A DNA stretch of 19,279 nucleotides from positions 1 through 19,279 of the forward strand of contig CAMDSN010000009.1 of the NCBI GenBank assembly GCA_945907225.1. The letters are read 5' to 3'. This document shows, one piece after another, positions 1 through 9,700 of the stretch; the first letter of the stretch is position 1; every line of letters begins with the position of its first letter. A model generated the notes under the pieces. It was not told the DNA's origin. It saw only the letters and a program-made list of their open reading frames with translations, and ran no database searches. The stretch comes from Flavobacterium psychrophilum (GTDB lineage: Bacteria; Bacteroidota; Bacteroidia; Flavobacteriales; Flavobacteriaceae). The translations under genes and the position numbers were made by a program.

Positions 1-116
1 CGAATGGAATGGTGCTCAAATTTTTTATTTTGGCTTTATTCCACTTCAATTCGAATTTAGAACAAAATAAATGGCAATAGAAAGCATAACAAATTTTTAA
101 TTTATAAAAAAAAAAC

Positions 117-124
117 TATATTTG
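117..124 (+). promoter_or_regulatory. Putative -7 promoter element of the rimP-nusA-infB operon
   Basis: TATATTTG matches the Bacteroidota -7 consensus TAnnTTTG. No TTG is present at the expected -33 distance; only a T-run (94-98) lies there, so the match is partial. Transcription would start near 129, before the hairpin at 155-180, so the hairpin would be inside the rimP leader. There is no room for a promoter between the hairpin and the rimP start. Confidence 0.4.
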
Positions 125-154
125 TGCCGTTATTTACCATTCAAATTAAATAAT

Positions 155-180
155 GAGGGAAGCATTGCTTCCCTCTTTTT
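155..180 (+). terminator. Terminator-like hairpin in the rimP leader (possible attenuator)
   Basis: A perfect 9-bp GC-rich stem (155-163 GAGGGAAGC with 167-175 GCTTCCCTC) and a 3-base loop are followed at once by five T. On the plus strand this is a textbook intrinsic terminator. The complementary strand lacks a good T-tract, so it acts on rightward transcription. It ends only 8 bases before the rimP ATG. It may terminate an upstream plus-strand gene that lies outside the window, or attenuate the rimP-nusA-infB transcript, or both. Confidence 0.75.
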
Positions 181-188
181 ATAAAAAT

Positions 189-656
189 ATGGCATTTAGA
201 GATAAAGTTTTACAATTATTAGAAGAAGTATTAAAAGATAAACCTTCGTTGTTTCTTGTAGGTATTTCAATTAATGAATCGTTTAAAGTTATAATAACTT
301 TGGACGGAGATGATGGTGTCAATCTACAAGATTGTATAGATGTTAGTAGAGCTATAGATAACAATTTAGACAGAGAAGAACAAGACTATGCATTAGAAGT
401 TGCCTCGGCCGGAGTCTCATCTCCACTTGTAATGGAAAGACAATATTATAAGAATATTGGCCGAACTTTAAAAGTAAAAACAAATACTGAAACTCTTGAA
501 GCGGTTTTAGAAAAGGTCTCAGATAAAACTATTTTACTTTCTTGGACATCGAGAGAGCCAAAAAAAATTGGGAAAGGGAAAGAAACAATTGAACACAAAC
601 GTGAAATTCCTTACACAGAAATAAAAGAAGCAGTTGTTACAATAATATTTAATTAA
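189..656 (+). CDS. rimP: Ribosome maturation factor RimP
   Basis: RimP is a cytoplasmic factor that assists late maturation of the 30S ribosomal subunit. The 155-residue protein has the family's N-terminal alpha/beta domain, with the signature [20 protein letters not shown] and the following [12 protein letters not shown], and then a small C-terminal SH3-like domain. An upstream in-frame ATG at 153 is rejected because the added 12 codons would be made of the terminator hairpin itself. The ATG at 189 gives the length usual for flavobacterial RimP. It is the first gene of rimP-nusA-infB, an order conserved across bacteria, with 7 bases before nusA. The identification is firm from sequence and context together. 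Confidence 0.95.
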   Translation: MAFRDKVLQLLEEVLKDKPSLFLVGISINESFKVIITLDGDDGVNLQDCIDVSRAIDNNLDREEQDYALEVASAGVSSPLVMERQYYKNIGRTLKVKTNTETLEAVLEKVSDKTILLSWTSREPKKIGKGKETIEHKREIPYTEIKEAVVTIIFN

Positions 657-663
657 ATTAAGC

Positions 664-1905
664 ATGGAGAATATTGCATTAATCGACTCATTTTCAGAGT
701 TTAAAGACGACAAACTAATTGATCGAGTAACGCTTATGGCGATTTTAGAAGATGTGTTTAGAAACGCACTTAAAAAGAAATATGGTTCTGATGATAATTT
801 TGACATTATTATCAATCCCGACAAAGGCGATATGGAGATTTGGAGAAATCGAATAGTTGTTGCCGATGGTGAGGTTGAAGATGAAAATCAAGAAATAGAA
901 TTGTCTGAAGCACAAAAAATTGAACCCGACTTTGAAGTTGGGGAAGATGTTTCAGAAGAGGTAAAACTAATTGACCTTGGTAGAAGGGCCATTTTAGCTT
1001 TGCGTCAAAACTTAATTTCTAAAATCCATGAGCATGATAATAACAACCTTTACAAACAATTTAAAGATTTAATAGGGGAAATATATACTGCAGAAGTACA
1101 TCATGTTCGCCCCAGAGTTGTAATCCTAATTGATGACGAAGGAAATGAAATTGTTTTGCCAAAAGAAAAACAAATTCCTTCAGACTTTTTTCGAAAAGGA
1201 GATAATGTAAGAGGGATTATAGAAAGTGTTGAATTAAAAGGAAATAAACCTCAAATTGTAATGTCTAGAACTGCTGATAAGTTCTTAGAAAAATTATTTG
1301 AACAAGAAATCCCAGAGGTTTTTGATGGTTTAATAATGGTTAAAAATGTGGTTAGAATACCAGGGGAAAAAGCAAAAGTAGCAGTTGATTCCTATGATGA
1401 TAGGATTGATCCTGTTGGTGCTTGTGTTGGTATGAAAGGATCAAGAATTCACGGAATCGTTCGTGAACTAGGAAACGAGAATATTGATGTAATTAATTAC
1501 ACGTCTAATTTACAATTATACATTACCAGAGCATTGAGCCCGGCAAAAGTTTCTTCAATTAAAATTGATGAAGAAAAAAAGAAAGCAGAGGTTTTCTTAA
1601 AATTAGAAGAGGTTTCTAAAGCTATTGGTCGTGGTGGAAATAACATTAAATTAGCGGGTCTTTTAACGGGCTATGAACTAGACGTAATAAGAGAAGGTGC
1701 TGCAATTGAAGAAGATGATGTTGAATTAACTGAATTCTCAGACGAAATTGACGGTTGGGTAATTGATGAATTTGCGAAAATTGGATTGGATACTGCTCGT
1801 AGCATATTGAATCAAGATGTTGCAGATTTAGTTAGAAGAACGGATTTAGAAGAGGAAACAATTTTAGAAGTAATACGAATATTAAAGGAAGAGTTTCAAG
1901 ATTAA
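664..1905 (+). CDS. nusA: Transcription termination/antitermination factor NusA
   Basis: NusA binds RNA polymerase and nascent RNA and modulates pausing, intrinsic termination and antitermination. The 413 residues show the usual order: an N-terminal polymerase-binding domain (about 1-125), an S1 domain (about 135-205, beginning near IGEIYTAEV), and two KH domains with GxxG loops (G256-M-K-G259 in KH1 and IGRGGN at 321-326 in KH2). An acidic C-terminal stretch follows, ending in a short helix-hairpin-helix-like segment (about 365-413). The tandem C-terminal repeats of the E. coli protein are absent, as is usual outside Proteobacteria. It lies 7 bases after rimP and 37 bases before infB. A hairpin in the operon leader could make it part of a feedback loop. 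Confidence 0.97.
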   Translation: MENIALIDSFSEFKDDKLIDRVTLMAILEDVFRNALKKKYGSDDNFDIIINPDKGDMEIWRNRIVVADGEVEDENQEIELSEAQKIEPDFEVGEDVSEEVKLIDLGRRAILALRQNLISKIHEHDNNNLYKQFKDLIGEIYTAEVHHVRPRVVILIDDEGNEIVLPKEKQIPSDFFRKGDNVRGIIESVELKGNKPQIVMSRTADKFLEKLFEQEIPEVFDGLIMVKNVVRIPGEKAKVAVDSYDDRIDPVGACVGMKGSRIHGIVRELGNENIDVINYTSNLQLYITRALSPAKVSSIKIDEEKKKAEVFLKLEEVSKAIGRGGNNIKLAGLLTGYELDVIREGAAIEEDDVELTEFSDEIDGWVIDEFAKIGLDTARSILNQDVADLVRRTDLEEETILEVIRILKEEFQD

Positions 1906-1942
1906 ACTTTAAATAGAAACAAGTTAACATTAATTAGATTTT

Positions 1943-4684
1943 ATGTCTGAGGGAAATATTAGAATCAATAAAGTTTTAAGGGAATTAAACATTTCTTTGG
2001 AAAGAGCTGTAGATTATCTTAAAGAGAAGGGCGTTGCTATTGAGGCAAGTCCGAACACAAAAATTTCTGATGATGTATATGGAATACTTTGCGGACAGTT
2101 TGCTGGAGATAAAGGGAATAAAGAGGCTTCAAAAGGGATAAGTGAAGAAATTAGAAAAGAGAAAGAAGCACTCAGAATTGAAAGAGAAAAAGAGGTTGAA
2201 GAGAAGCGTAAACTGGATGACGAACGTCAACTGCAACAAGAATTAATCAAAGCAAAGGCAGTTGTGTTAGGGCCAAAGCAGGTTGGAAAGATTAATTTAA
2301 TGACTAAAGCTCAGCCAAAATCAGATAATCCAGTCAAAATTATTACTAAACCTAAAGATGAAGATGTAGCAAAGGTTGAAGAAGTTAAAGAGGATGTGGT
2401 ATTGGCTAATACAGAAGAGACTTTATTAGATGAAACACATACAACTCAATATCAAAATCTCACAGGGCCTATTTTAACAGGTCAAAAAATAGATTTGGCG
2501 CAGTTTAATAAGCCAAAAAAGAAAAAAGAAGATATTAAAAAAGATACGGCAAAACCTGCTACGCCAATTGCTGGTCAGACGTCTTCGCCAGGGGGATCCA
2601 TAAATGCCAATAAAAATAAAAGAAAGAGAATTCCGGGAAAACCAGGAGAAGGTAGCAAACCTGTCATTGGCGGAGGTGGCGGTGGCAATGCTTTTGGTCC
2701 AAACAAAACGGGGGCGAGTAGACCCGCAGGAGGATTTCAAAAAGGGAATAGGCCAGCAATTGTTCAAAAAGTTGAGCCAACGGAAGAAGAGGTTAAAAAT
2801 CAAATTAAAGAAACTTTAGAACGGCTACAAGGAAAAGGTAGTAAATCTAAAGCTGCAAAATATAGAAGAGATAAACGTGATACACACCGCCAGCGTAGTG
2901 AAGACGAAATGCAAGCGCTTGAAGAAGGCAGTAAAACTATAAAGGTTACAGAGTTTGTTACCGTTGGAGAAATTGCTACAATGATGGATGTGCCTATTAC
3001 CAAAGTAATCGGAACGTGTATGTCTCTAGGGATAATGGTTACAATGAATCAACGATTAGATGCTGAAACCTTATCAATTGTTGCTGATGAGTTTGGTTTT
3101 GATGTAGAATTTATCACTACTGATATTGAAGACGCTATTACTGTAGTTGAAGACAAACAAGAAGATTTACTTTCACGAGCTCCTATAGTTACTGTTATGG
3201 GTCATGTGGATCATGGAAAAACTTCCTTGTTAGATTATATACGTAATGAAAATGTTATAGCCGGTGAGTCAGGTGGAATTACACAACACATTGGTGCTTA
3301 TGCCGTTACACTTGAAGGCGGGCAAAAAATTACCTTTCTCGATACCCCTGGTCACGAAGCATTTACAGCCATGCGAGCACGTGGTGCTCAAGTTACCGAT
3401 ATTGCAATTATTGTAGTGGCGGCTGATGATGATATTATGCCTCAAACGAAAGAAGCTATTAGTCATGCTCAAGCAGCAAACGTTCCCATGATTTTTGCTA
3501 TCAACAAGATTGATAAGCAGGGCGCAAATCCAGAAAAGATTAAAGAGAAATTAGCCGCAATGAATTTATTAGTTGAAGATTGGGGAGGAAAATACCAATC
3601 ACATGACATATCCGCTAAAAAAGGAACGGGTGTAAAAGATTTATTGGAGAAAGTGCTTTTGGAAGCAGAAGTATTAGATCTAAAAGCGAATCCAAATAAA
3701 CCTGCCGTTGGAACTGTTGTTGAAGCTCAGTTAGATAAAGGAAGAGGTTACGTATCAACTATATTAGTTCAATCTGGCACACTGAAAGTTGGAGATTATG
3801 TTTTGGCTGGAAAAAATCACGGAAAAGTAAAAGCGATGCATGATGAAAGAGGCTACAGTGTTCAATCCGCAGGCCCTTCTACTCCAATTTCTATACTTGG
3901 TTTGGATGGTGCTTCTACAGCTGGTGATAAGTTTAATGTTTTTGAAGATGAAAGAGAAGCAAAACAAATCGCAACAAAGCGTTTGCAATTAATGCGCGAA
4001 CAGTCAGTAAGAACGCAACGTCATATTACCTTAGCAGAGATTGGTCGACGAATTGCGTTGGGTCAGTTTAAAGAGTTAAATATTATACTTAAAGGAGATG
4101 TTGATGGATCTGTTGAGGCACTTTCTAGCGAGTTTTCAAAATTATCTACAGATGAAATTCAAATAAACATTATACACAAGGGGGTTGGAGCAATTACTGA
4201 AACCGATGTAATGCTAGCTTCAGCTTCAGATGCTATTATTATTGCATTTAATGTTCGTCCTGCTGGTAACGCCCGTCAGTTGGCACAAAAAGAAGAAATC
4301 GACATTAGAAGTTATTCTATTATTTATGATGCTATTAATGATTTAAAAGATGCTATGGAAGGAATGCTTTCACCAGAAATGAAAGAAGAAATTACCGGAA
4401 CCGCAGAAATTAGAGAAATTTTCAAAGTGTCTAAAGTGGGTACTATTGCAGGCTGTATGGTTACAGAAGGGAAAATATTTAGAAATTCAAAAATTAGAAT
4501 TATTCGTGAAGGAGTAGTCGTTTTTACAGGTGAATTAGCAACTCTTAAGCGTTTCAAAGATGATGTTAAAGATGTTTCAAAAGGCTACGATTGCGGAATG
4601 CAAATAAAGAATTATAATGATATTGAACAACTCGATTTAATTGAAGCCTTCCAAGAAGTTGAAGTAAAACGAAAAGTGAAATAA
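1943..4684 (+). CDS. infB: Translation initiation factor IF-2
   Basis: IF-2 is the GTPase that places fMet-tRNA on the 30S subunit and promotes subunit joining. In 913 residues the order is: a small IF2_N domain (about 3-50), a long charged and low-complexity linker with a Gly-rich tract (about 225-275), a second IF2_N domain (about 330-390), and the G domain. The G motifs are intact: G1 GHVDHGKT 420-427, G3 DTPGHE 467-472, G4 NKID 521-524, and G5 near SAKKGTG. Domains II to IV follow. The linker is rich in Lys, Glu and Gly, as is common in Bacteroidota IF-2. Internal ATG codons in the linker could in principle yield shorter forms, as in E. coli, but nothing here proves it. It is the last gene of its operon, followed by a strong terminator. 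Confidence 0.97.
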   Translation: MSEGNIRINKVLRELNISLERAVDYLKEKGVAIEASPNTKISDDVYGILCGQFAGDKGNKEASKGISEEIRKEKEALRIEREKEVEEKRKLDDERQLQQELIKAKAVVLGPKQVGKINLMTKAQPKSDNPVKIITKPKDEDVAKVEEVKEDVVLANTEETLLDETHTTQYQNLTGPILTGQKIDLAQFNKPKKKKEDIKKDTAKPATPIAGQTSSPGGSINANKNKRKRIPGKPGEGSKPVIGGGGGGNAFGPNKTGASRPAGGFQKGNRPAIVQKVEPTEEEVKNQIKETLERLQGKGSKSKAAKYRRDKRDTHRQRSEDEMQALEEGSKTIKVTEFVTVGEIATMMDVPITKVIGTCMSLGIMVTMNQRLDAETLSIVADEFGFDVEFITTDIEDAITVVEDKQEDLLSRAPIVTVMGHVDHGKTSLLDYIRNENVIAGESGGITQHIGAYAVTLEGGQKITFLDTPGHEAFTAMRARGAQVTDIAIIVVAADDDIMPQTKEAISHAQAANVPMIFAINKIDKQGANPEKIKEKLAAMNLLVEDWGGKYQSHDISAKKGTGVKDLLEKVLLEAEVLDLKANPNKPAVGTVVEAQLDKGRGYVSTILVQSGTLKVGDYVLAGKNHGKVKAMHDERGYSVQSAGPSTPISILGLDGASTAGDKFNVFEDEREAKQIATKRLQLMREQSVRTQRHITLAEIGRRIALGQFKELNIILKGDVDGSVEALSSEFSKLSTDEIQINIIHKGVGAITETDVMLASASDAIIIAFNVRPAGNARQLAQKEEIDIRSYSIIYDAINDLKDAMEGMLSPEMKEEITGTAEIREIFKVSKVGTIAGCMVTEGKIFRNSKIRIIREGVVVFTGELATLKRFKDDVKDVSKGYDCGMQIKNYNDIEQLDLIEAFQEVEVKRKVK

Positions 4685-4692
4685 AATCAATT

Positions 4693-4726
4693 TAAATGGC
4701 TTGCAAATGCAAGCCATTTATTTTTT
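4693..4726 (+). terminator. Intrinsic terminator of rimP-nusA-infB
   Basis: A 12-13 bp near-perfect inverted repeat (4693-4705 with 4708-4720, core ATGGCTTGCA/TGCAAGCCAT) is followed by a T-run (4721-4726). It begins 9 bases after the infB stop. The stop codon of the convergent SPOR gene (4718-4720) lies in the right arm. The minus-strand T-tract after the stem is poor, so it may work less well in that direction. Confidence 0.9.
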
Positions 4727-5128
4727 ACCAGGGCTAATTTTTTTATCCGTTTCAATTATAAATGAATACGGATATTTCTTTTTCAAGTCCTTTAGTTTTT
4801 TTTCTGCATCCTCACGAGTTTCATATTTTCCAACCCATACTTTATAGGAAGGAGTTGTAAATATTATTGTTGCGTATTCATTGTTATTAGTCCTCTTAAA
4901 TTCTTCAACTTTACTTTTAGCCGTTTTTATATCTCCATAATAAATTTGTATTTTATATTCAGCATTGGGGATAAATTTTTTATTTGATATATTTCTGTCG
5001 GCTAACAATTTTTCAAATCTTGGGTCTTGTAAAAGCACAACTTTTGACTCCTGAGAATAAGCTTTAGAAAAAAAAATTATAATTGTAAAACAAGTAAAAA
5101 AGAACTTGATTTGATTTGATAGCTTCAT
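4718..5128 (-). CDS. Secreted SPOR-domain protein
   Basis: The predicted protein has 136 residues. It starts with a signal peptide (about 1-25, a basic start, a long Phe/Ile-rich core, then AYSQ). A SPOR domain (about 55-130) follows, seen in YKIQIYYGD near its start and YKVWVGKYETREDAEKKL in its second half. SPOR domains bind septal peptidoglycan lacking stem peptides, so a periplasmic, cell-wall or division-related role is likely; the exact function is unknown. A longer start at 5149 is rejected because it would overlap the -7 promoter element and precede the predicted transcription start. This is the only minus-strand gene in the window, convergent with infB and divergent from the act operon. 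Confidence 0.85.
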   Translation of the reverse strand: MKLSNQIKFFFTCFTIIIFFSKAYSQESKVVLLQDPRFEKLLADRNISNKKFIPNAEYKIQIYYGDIKTAKSKVEEFKRTNNNEYATIIFTTPSYKVWVGKYETREDAEKKLKDLKKKYPYSFIIETDKKISPGKK

Positions 5129-5146
5129 AAATATTTGATTTTTATG

Positions 5147-5174
5147 CAAATGTATAATTTATAATAATATTCAA
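5147..5174 (-). promoter_or_regulatory. Promoter of the SPOR-domain gene
   Basis: Reading the minus strand, TTG (5174-5172) is followed after 17 bases by TACATTTG (5154-5147), a full match to the Bacteroidota TTG-N17-TAnnTTTG promoter. The transcript would start near 5141, leaving a leader of about 13 bases. This supports the ATG at 5128. Confidence 0.7.
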
Positions 5175-5230
5175 CCGTAAAACATTATTTAGAATCAATA
5201 TAAATTAATATTTAAGGTATAATTAAGGTT

Positions 5231-5259
5231 TTGAGAATAGTTCTTAAGTCGTATTTTTG
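5231..5259 (+). promoter_or_regulatory. Promoter of the act-cox operon
   Basis: TTG (5231-5233), an 18-base spacer, and TATTTTTG (5252-5259) form a full match to the Bacteroidota housekeeping promoter. The predicted start is near 5264, giving a leader of about 80 bases before actA. It diverges from the SPOR-gene promoter, with 56 bases between the two elements. Confidence 0.7.
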
Positions 5260-5345
5260 TGCGAGTTTTTAAGTCTGTCACGAATTTTTACAAATACATT
5301 TTTCAAGTTACAGACTATAACATAAGCCGATAATTACTATTTTAT

Positions 5346-6668
5346 ATGAAAAAAGTGGGTAACCATAATTCGATTTCAAGGAGAATACATCTGAGTTTAG
5401 CTATAATGCTTTTGTTTTCCTTCTCTTCATTTTCACAAGCCACTCCTCCGCCAGCTCCTGCAGCATCTACGATGCCAGCTGCCAATACAGGGGCAGATCC
5501 GGTAGCGGGGAAAGCATTATTTAACACCAATTGCGCTGCTTGTCACAACTTAGACAGAAAAATGACTGGACCCGCATTGAGAGGTGTAACGGCAAGGCAT
5601 GCTAAAGAATGGTTTTATCCTTGGATTGCCAATAGTTCAGCTATGATTAAAGCAGGAGATGCAGATGCTGTTAAAATATTCAATGAATACAACAAGTCGG
5701 TTATGACTGCTTTCCCGCAGTTATCAAAACAAGATATAGACAACATTTTAGCCTACACAGATGAGCCAAAACCAGAGCCTGTTAAGGCAACTGCTGTTAC
5801 TGCAGTCCCAGGAAGTGGTGGTGAAAATTCAGGTATTTCAAATGACATTATTTTAGGAGCATTGTCATTAGTTTTACTAATGTTGGTTGTTATGTTGTTT
5901 TTTGTAAATAATGTTTTAACCAAAATAGCGAAAGCAAATGGTATTGAAGTTTTAGAAAAAGAAAAACGAACCCCGATTTGGAAAGTATTTATTAAAAATC
6001 AATTTTTGGTTTTAGTTACTTCAGTTTTTCTATTGTTGGCTAGCGGATACTATGTTTATGGTTATTTAATGCAAATAGGAATTGATCAAAATTATGAGCC
6101 TATACAACCGATACATTATTCCCATAGAATTCATGCAGGCAGTAATGGGATAGATTGTAAATACTGCCACTCAGCAGCTCGAGTAAGTAAAAATGCAGGA
6201 ATTCCTTCGTTGAATATTTGCATGAATTGCCACAAGAATATTGCTGAAGTATCAGACACTACAGCAACTCCTGAATATTCCAAAGCTTTCTATGATGGAG
6301 AAATAAAAAAATTATATGATGCTGTTGGATGGGATGGATCAAAATATACCGGAAAAACAAGCCCTGTTAAATGGGTTAGAATTCATAACCTGCCAGATTT
6401 CGCCTATTTTAATCATGCACAGCACGTAACTGTTGCTGGGATTGAATGTCAGAAATGCCACGGACCAGTTGAAACTTATGAGATTCAGAAACAATTTGCT
6501 CCGCTAACCATGGGTTGGTGTATTAATTGTCATCGTGAGACGGATGTTAAAATGGAAGGTAATGCCTATTACACTAAAATCCACGACGAACTTTCCAAAA
6601 GATATGGTGTAGACAAATTGACTGCTGCCCAAATGGGTGGTTTAGAGTGTGGAAAGTGTCACTATTAA
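5346..6668 (+). CDS. actA: ACIII subunit ActA, multihaem c-type cytochrome with fused monohaem domain
   Basis: ActA carries electrons within alternative complex III, on the periplasmic side. The 440-residue protein has a signal peptide (about 13-31) and a Pro/Ala-rich linker. A class-I-like cytochrome c domain follows, with CAACH at 63-67 and likely axial Met120. Two membrane helices (about 168-190 and 219-241) enclose a basic, probably cytoplasmic loop. A pentahaem domain comes last, with CxxCH at 271, 292, 368, 392 and 435; the final motif ends one residue before the C-terminus. That makes six haem sites. The two-helix hairpin places both haem parts in the periplasm. It is the first gene of the operon, 32 bases before actB. 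Many databases call the family 'cytochrome c3' or 'cytochrome c family protein'. Confidence 0.92.
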   Translation: MKKVGNHNSISRRIHLSLAIMLLFSFSSFSQATPPPAPAASTMPAANTGADPVAGKALFNTNCAACHNLDRKMTGPALRGVTARHAKEWFYPWIANSSAMIKAGDADAVKIFNEYNKSVMTAFPQLSKQDIDNILAYTDEPKPEPVKATAVTAVPGSGGENSGISNDIILGALSLVLLMLVVMLFFVNNVLTKIAKANGIEVLEKEKRTPIWKVFIKNQFLVLVTSVFLLLASGYYVYGYLMQIGIDQNYEPIQPIHYSHRIHAGSNGIDCKYCHSAARVSKNAGIPSLNICMNCHKNIAEVSDTTATPEYSKAFYDGEIKKLYDAVGWDGSKYTGKTSPVKWVRIHNLPDFAYFNHAQHVTVAGIECQKCHGPVETYEIQKQFAPLTMGWCINCHRETDVKMEGNAYYTKIHDELSKRYGVDKLTAAQMGGLECGKCHY

Positions 6669-6700
6669 TAAAATAATTAAGAAGCTAATATTTATATACG

Positions 6701-9700
6701 ATGTCATCGAACAAAAAATACTGGAAAAGTGTTGAGGAGCTAAACGAAAATAGTTCTATTGTTGAGACGCTTAGAAATAATGAATTTGCAGAAGAGATTC
6801 CAACCAACGAATTTTTATCTGATAAAGATTCATTGTCATCATCTTCAACAACTCGCCGTGATTTCTTGAAATATGTTGGATTTACAACAGCTGCCGCCAC
6901 ATTAGCGGCTTGCGAAGGACCAGTTCATAAATCAATTCCCTATGTTTTACAACCCGAACAAATTATTCCAGGGGTTGCTGATTATTATGCAACATCTATG
7001 TTTGATGGGTTTGATTTTGCTAATCTATTGGTAAAGACTAGAGAAGGGCGTCCTATAAAAATTGAGAATAATTCCATTGTAGGAGCAAAATTTGCTGCAA
7101 ATGCTAGAGTTCATGCTTCTGTTTTATCTTTATACGACAGTATGCGTTTAAAGAGAACCAAAATTTCTCAGAAAGACGCAACTTGGCAAGAAGCGGATTT
7201 AAAAATAAAAGCGGGTTTAGCTGAAGCAAAAGCTAAAAAAGGTCAAGTTGTTTTACTTACCAATACACTAGCCAGTCCATCAACAGAAAAATTAATTGCT
7301 GAATTTATTTCTCAAAATCCTACCGCAAAACATATAGTTTATGATTCAGTTTCTGAATCAGCTGCACTTGATGCTTTTGAAATGATATATGGGGAAAGAG
7401 CATTAGTTGATTATGATTTTTCTAAAGCAAATACAATAGTTTCTCTTGGGGCTGATTTTCTTGGAGATTGGCAAGGGGGGAATTTTGCATCGGGTTATGC
7501 TAAAGGAAGAATACCACAATTAGGTAAAATGTCTAAGCACTTTCAATTTGAATCGAATATGACAATAACGGGGGCTGCTGCTGACAAGAGAGTTCCTATG
7601 AACACATCTAATCAGAAATTGGCATTAGTTAAAATATACAATATAATTACCGGTTCTTCAATATCGATTGGGAAAACAGACAATGAAGATATAATTAATA
7701 AAGCTGCGCAACAATTAAAAGCAGCTGGATCAAAAGGATTATTGGTCTCAGGTATTCAAGATAAAAACGCACAATTGTTGGTTTTAGCAATAAATCAAGC
7801 GCTTAAGAGCGAAGCATTCTCTACAATTGGCACACGTCAAATCAGAAAAGGTTCAAATGAAAAAGTAGCCGCGCTAATTAAAGATATGAATGCAGGTGCA
7901 GTTCATACGTTAATTATGAGCGGAGTGAATCCAATATATACTTTGGCAGATAGTTCTAAATTTGTTAACGGTCTAAAAAAAGTAAAGCTTTCGGTAGCTT
8001 TTTCTCTTCGCGAAGATGAAACAGCTTCGATAACTTCAGTTGCAATTCCTGCGCCTCACTATTTAGAGTCATGGAATGATTTGATGTTAACAAAAGGCAC
8101 TTATTCCCTTACTCAGCCTACTATTCGTCCATTATTTAGTTCCAAACAATTTCAAGAGGCTTTATTGTCATGGAATGGGAATAAAACGGAATATTATGAT
8201 TACATAAAAGCCAATTCTGCTTCTTATTCTAATGGAGTTTCATGGAACCAAACGCTTCATGATGGTTTAGTTTCAGCAGATACAGAAAGTTTATCAGGCA
8301 TTTCAACAGATTATAATGCTGCAGCAAAAGCGTTATCTCAATCCAAACCTGTAACCGGTTTTCAATTAGAGTTATATACTACAATTGGACTTGGTGATGG
8401 GCAACAATCTAATAATCCATGGCTACAAGAGTTTCCAGATCCAATTACAAGAGTTTCGTGGGATAACTATGTAACAGTTTCTCCTGCTGATGCAAGAGAT
8501 TTAAAATTAGAGAATAGTGTTGTTGCAAATGGAGGGGTTAATGGAAGTTATGCAACAATAATTGTTAATGGTCTTAAATTGGAGAAAGTACCAGTTATAA
8601 TTCAGCCAGGACAAGCAAAAAAGACATTAGGGTTAGCTTTGGGATATGGTAAAAAAGTAGGTCTAAAGGAAGAAATGCAGGTAGGTATTAATGCCTATGC
8701 TTTTTATGCTGGAGCCAATAATATTCAAGATGCTACAATTTCAGCTGAAAATGGAGAGCATGAGTTTGCATGTGTTCAGTCTCAAAAAACATTAATGGGA
8801 CGTGGGGACATTATAAAAGAAACTTCATTACAAATTTTTAATACTAAAGAGGCCAAAGAATGGAATTCTGTTGCGATGGTATCTTTAGATCATAAAGAGG
8901 TAGAAGCCACAAAAGTTGATTTATGGGATTCATTTGATCGTTCAGTTGGTCACCACTTTAATTTATCAATTGATTTAAATGCATGTACCGGTTGTGGTGC
9001 TTGTGTTATAGCTTGTCACGCTGAAAATAATGTGCCAGTTGTTGGAAAAACTGAGATTAGAAGAAGTCGTGATATGCATTGGTTACGAATAGATAGATAT
9101 TATTCTTCTGAAGATACTTTTGCAGAAGATAATGAGAAAAAAGAACAATTTGATGGTTTATTTGGTGATAAAGGGTCATTAGGCGGATTTGGAGAAATGG
9201 AAAATCCTGCAGATAACCCACAAGTATCTTTCCAACCGGTTATGTGCCAGCATTGTAATCATGCTCCTTGTGAAACGGTTTGTCCAGTAGCAGCAACTTC
9301 CCATGGAAGACAAGGACAAAATCAGATGGCTTATAATCGCTGTGTTGGTACTCGTTATTGCGCAAATAACTGTCCGTATAAAGTTCGTCGTTTTAACTGG
9401 TTTTTATATAACGGTAATGATGAGTTTGATTTCCATATGAATGATGATTTAGGAAGAATGGTTATTAATCCTGACGTAAATGTTCGTTCGCGTGGTGTAA
9501 TGGAAAAATGTTCAATGTGTATTCAAAAGACACAATTAACCATATTAACGGCTAAGAAAGAAGGTAGAGAAGTGGGTGTAGATGAGTTTGAAACGGCTTG
9601 TTCTGCTGCATGTAGCACAGGTGCCATGGTGTTCGGTGATGTAAATAATAAGGAGGATTTAGTTTCAGAATTAGCTGAAGATAAAAGAATGTATCATTTA

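Noticed and set aside
2..70. Possible C-terminal end of an upstream plus-strand gene (22 codons then stop)
   Set aside because: All three plus frames are open from the edge for 20 to 26 codons, so none stands out, and no family signature is recognisable. A gene outside the window is plausible but cannot be called.
153..188. Longer RimP start at the ATG at 153
   Set aside because: The 12 extra codons are encoded by the terminator-like hairpin and T-tract. The ATG at 189 gives the usual family start and length.
2604..2819. Overlapping ORF in another frame within infB
   Set aside because: It lies in the Lys/Gly-rich low-complexity linker of IF-2, has no recognisable domain and no start signals of its own. 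It is a compositional shadow.
5129..5149. Earlier start of the SPOR protein at 5149
   Set aside because: That ATG lies within the -7 promoter element. The ATG at 5128 directly begins a standard signal peptide.
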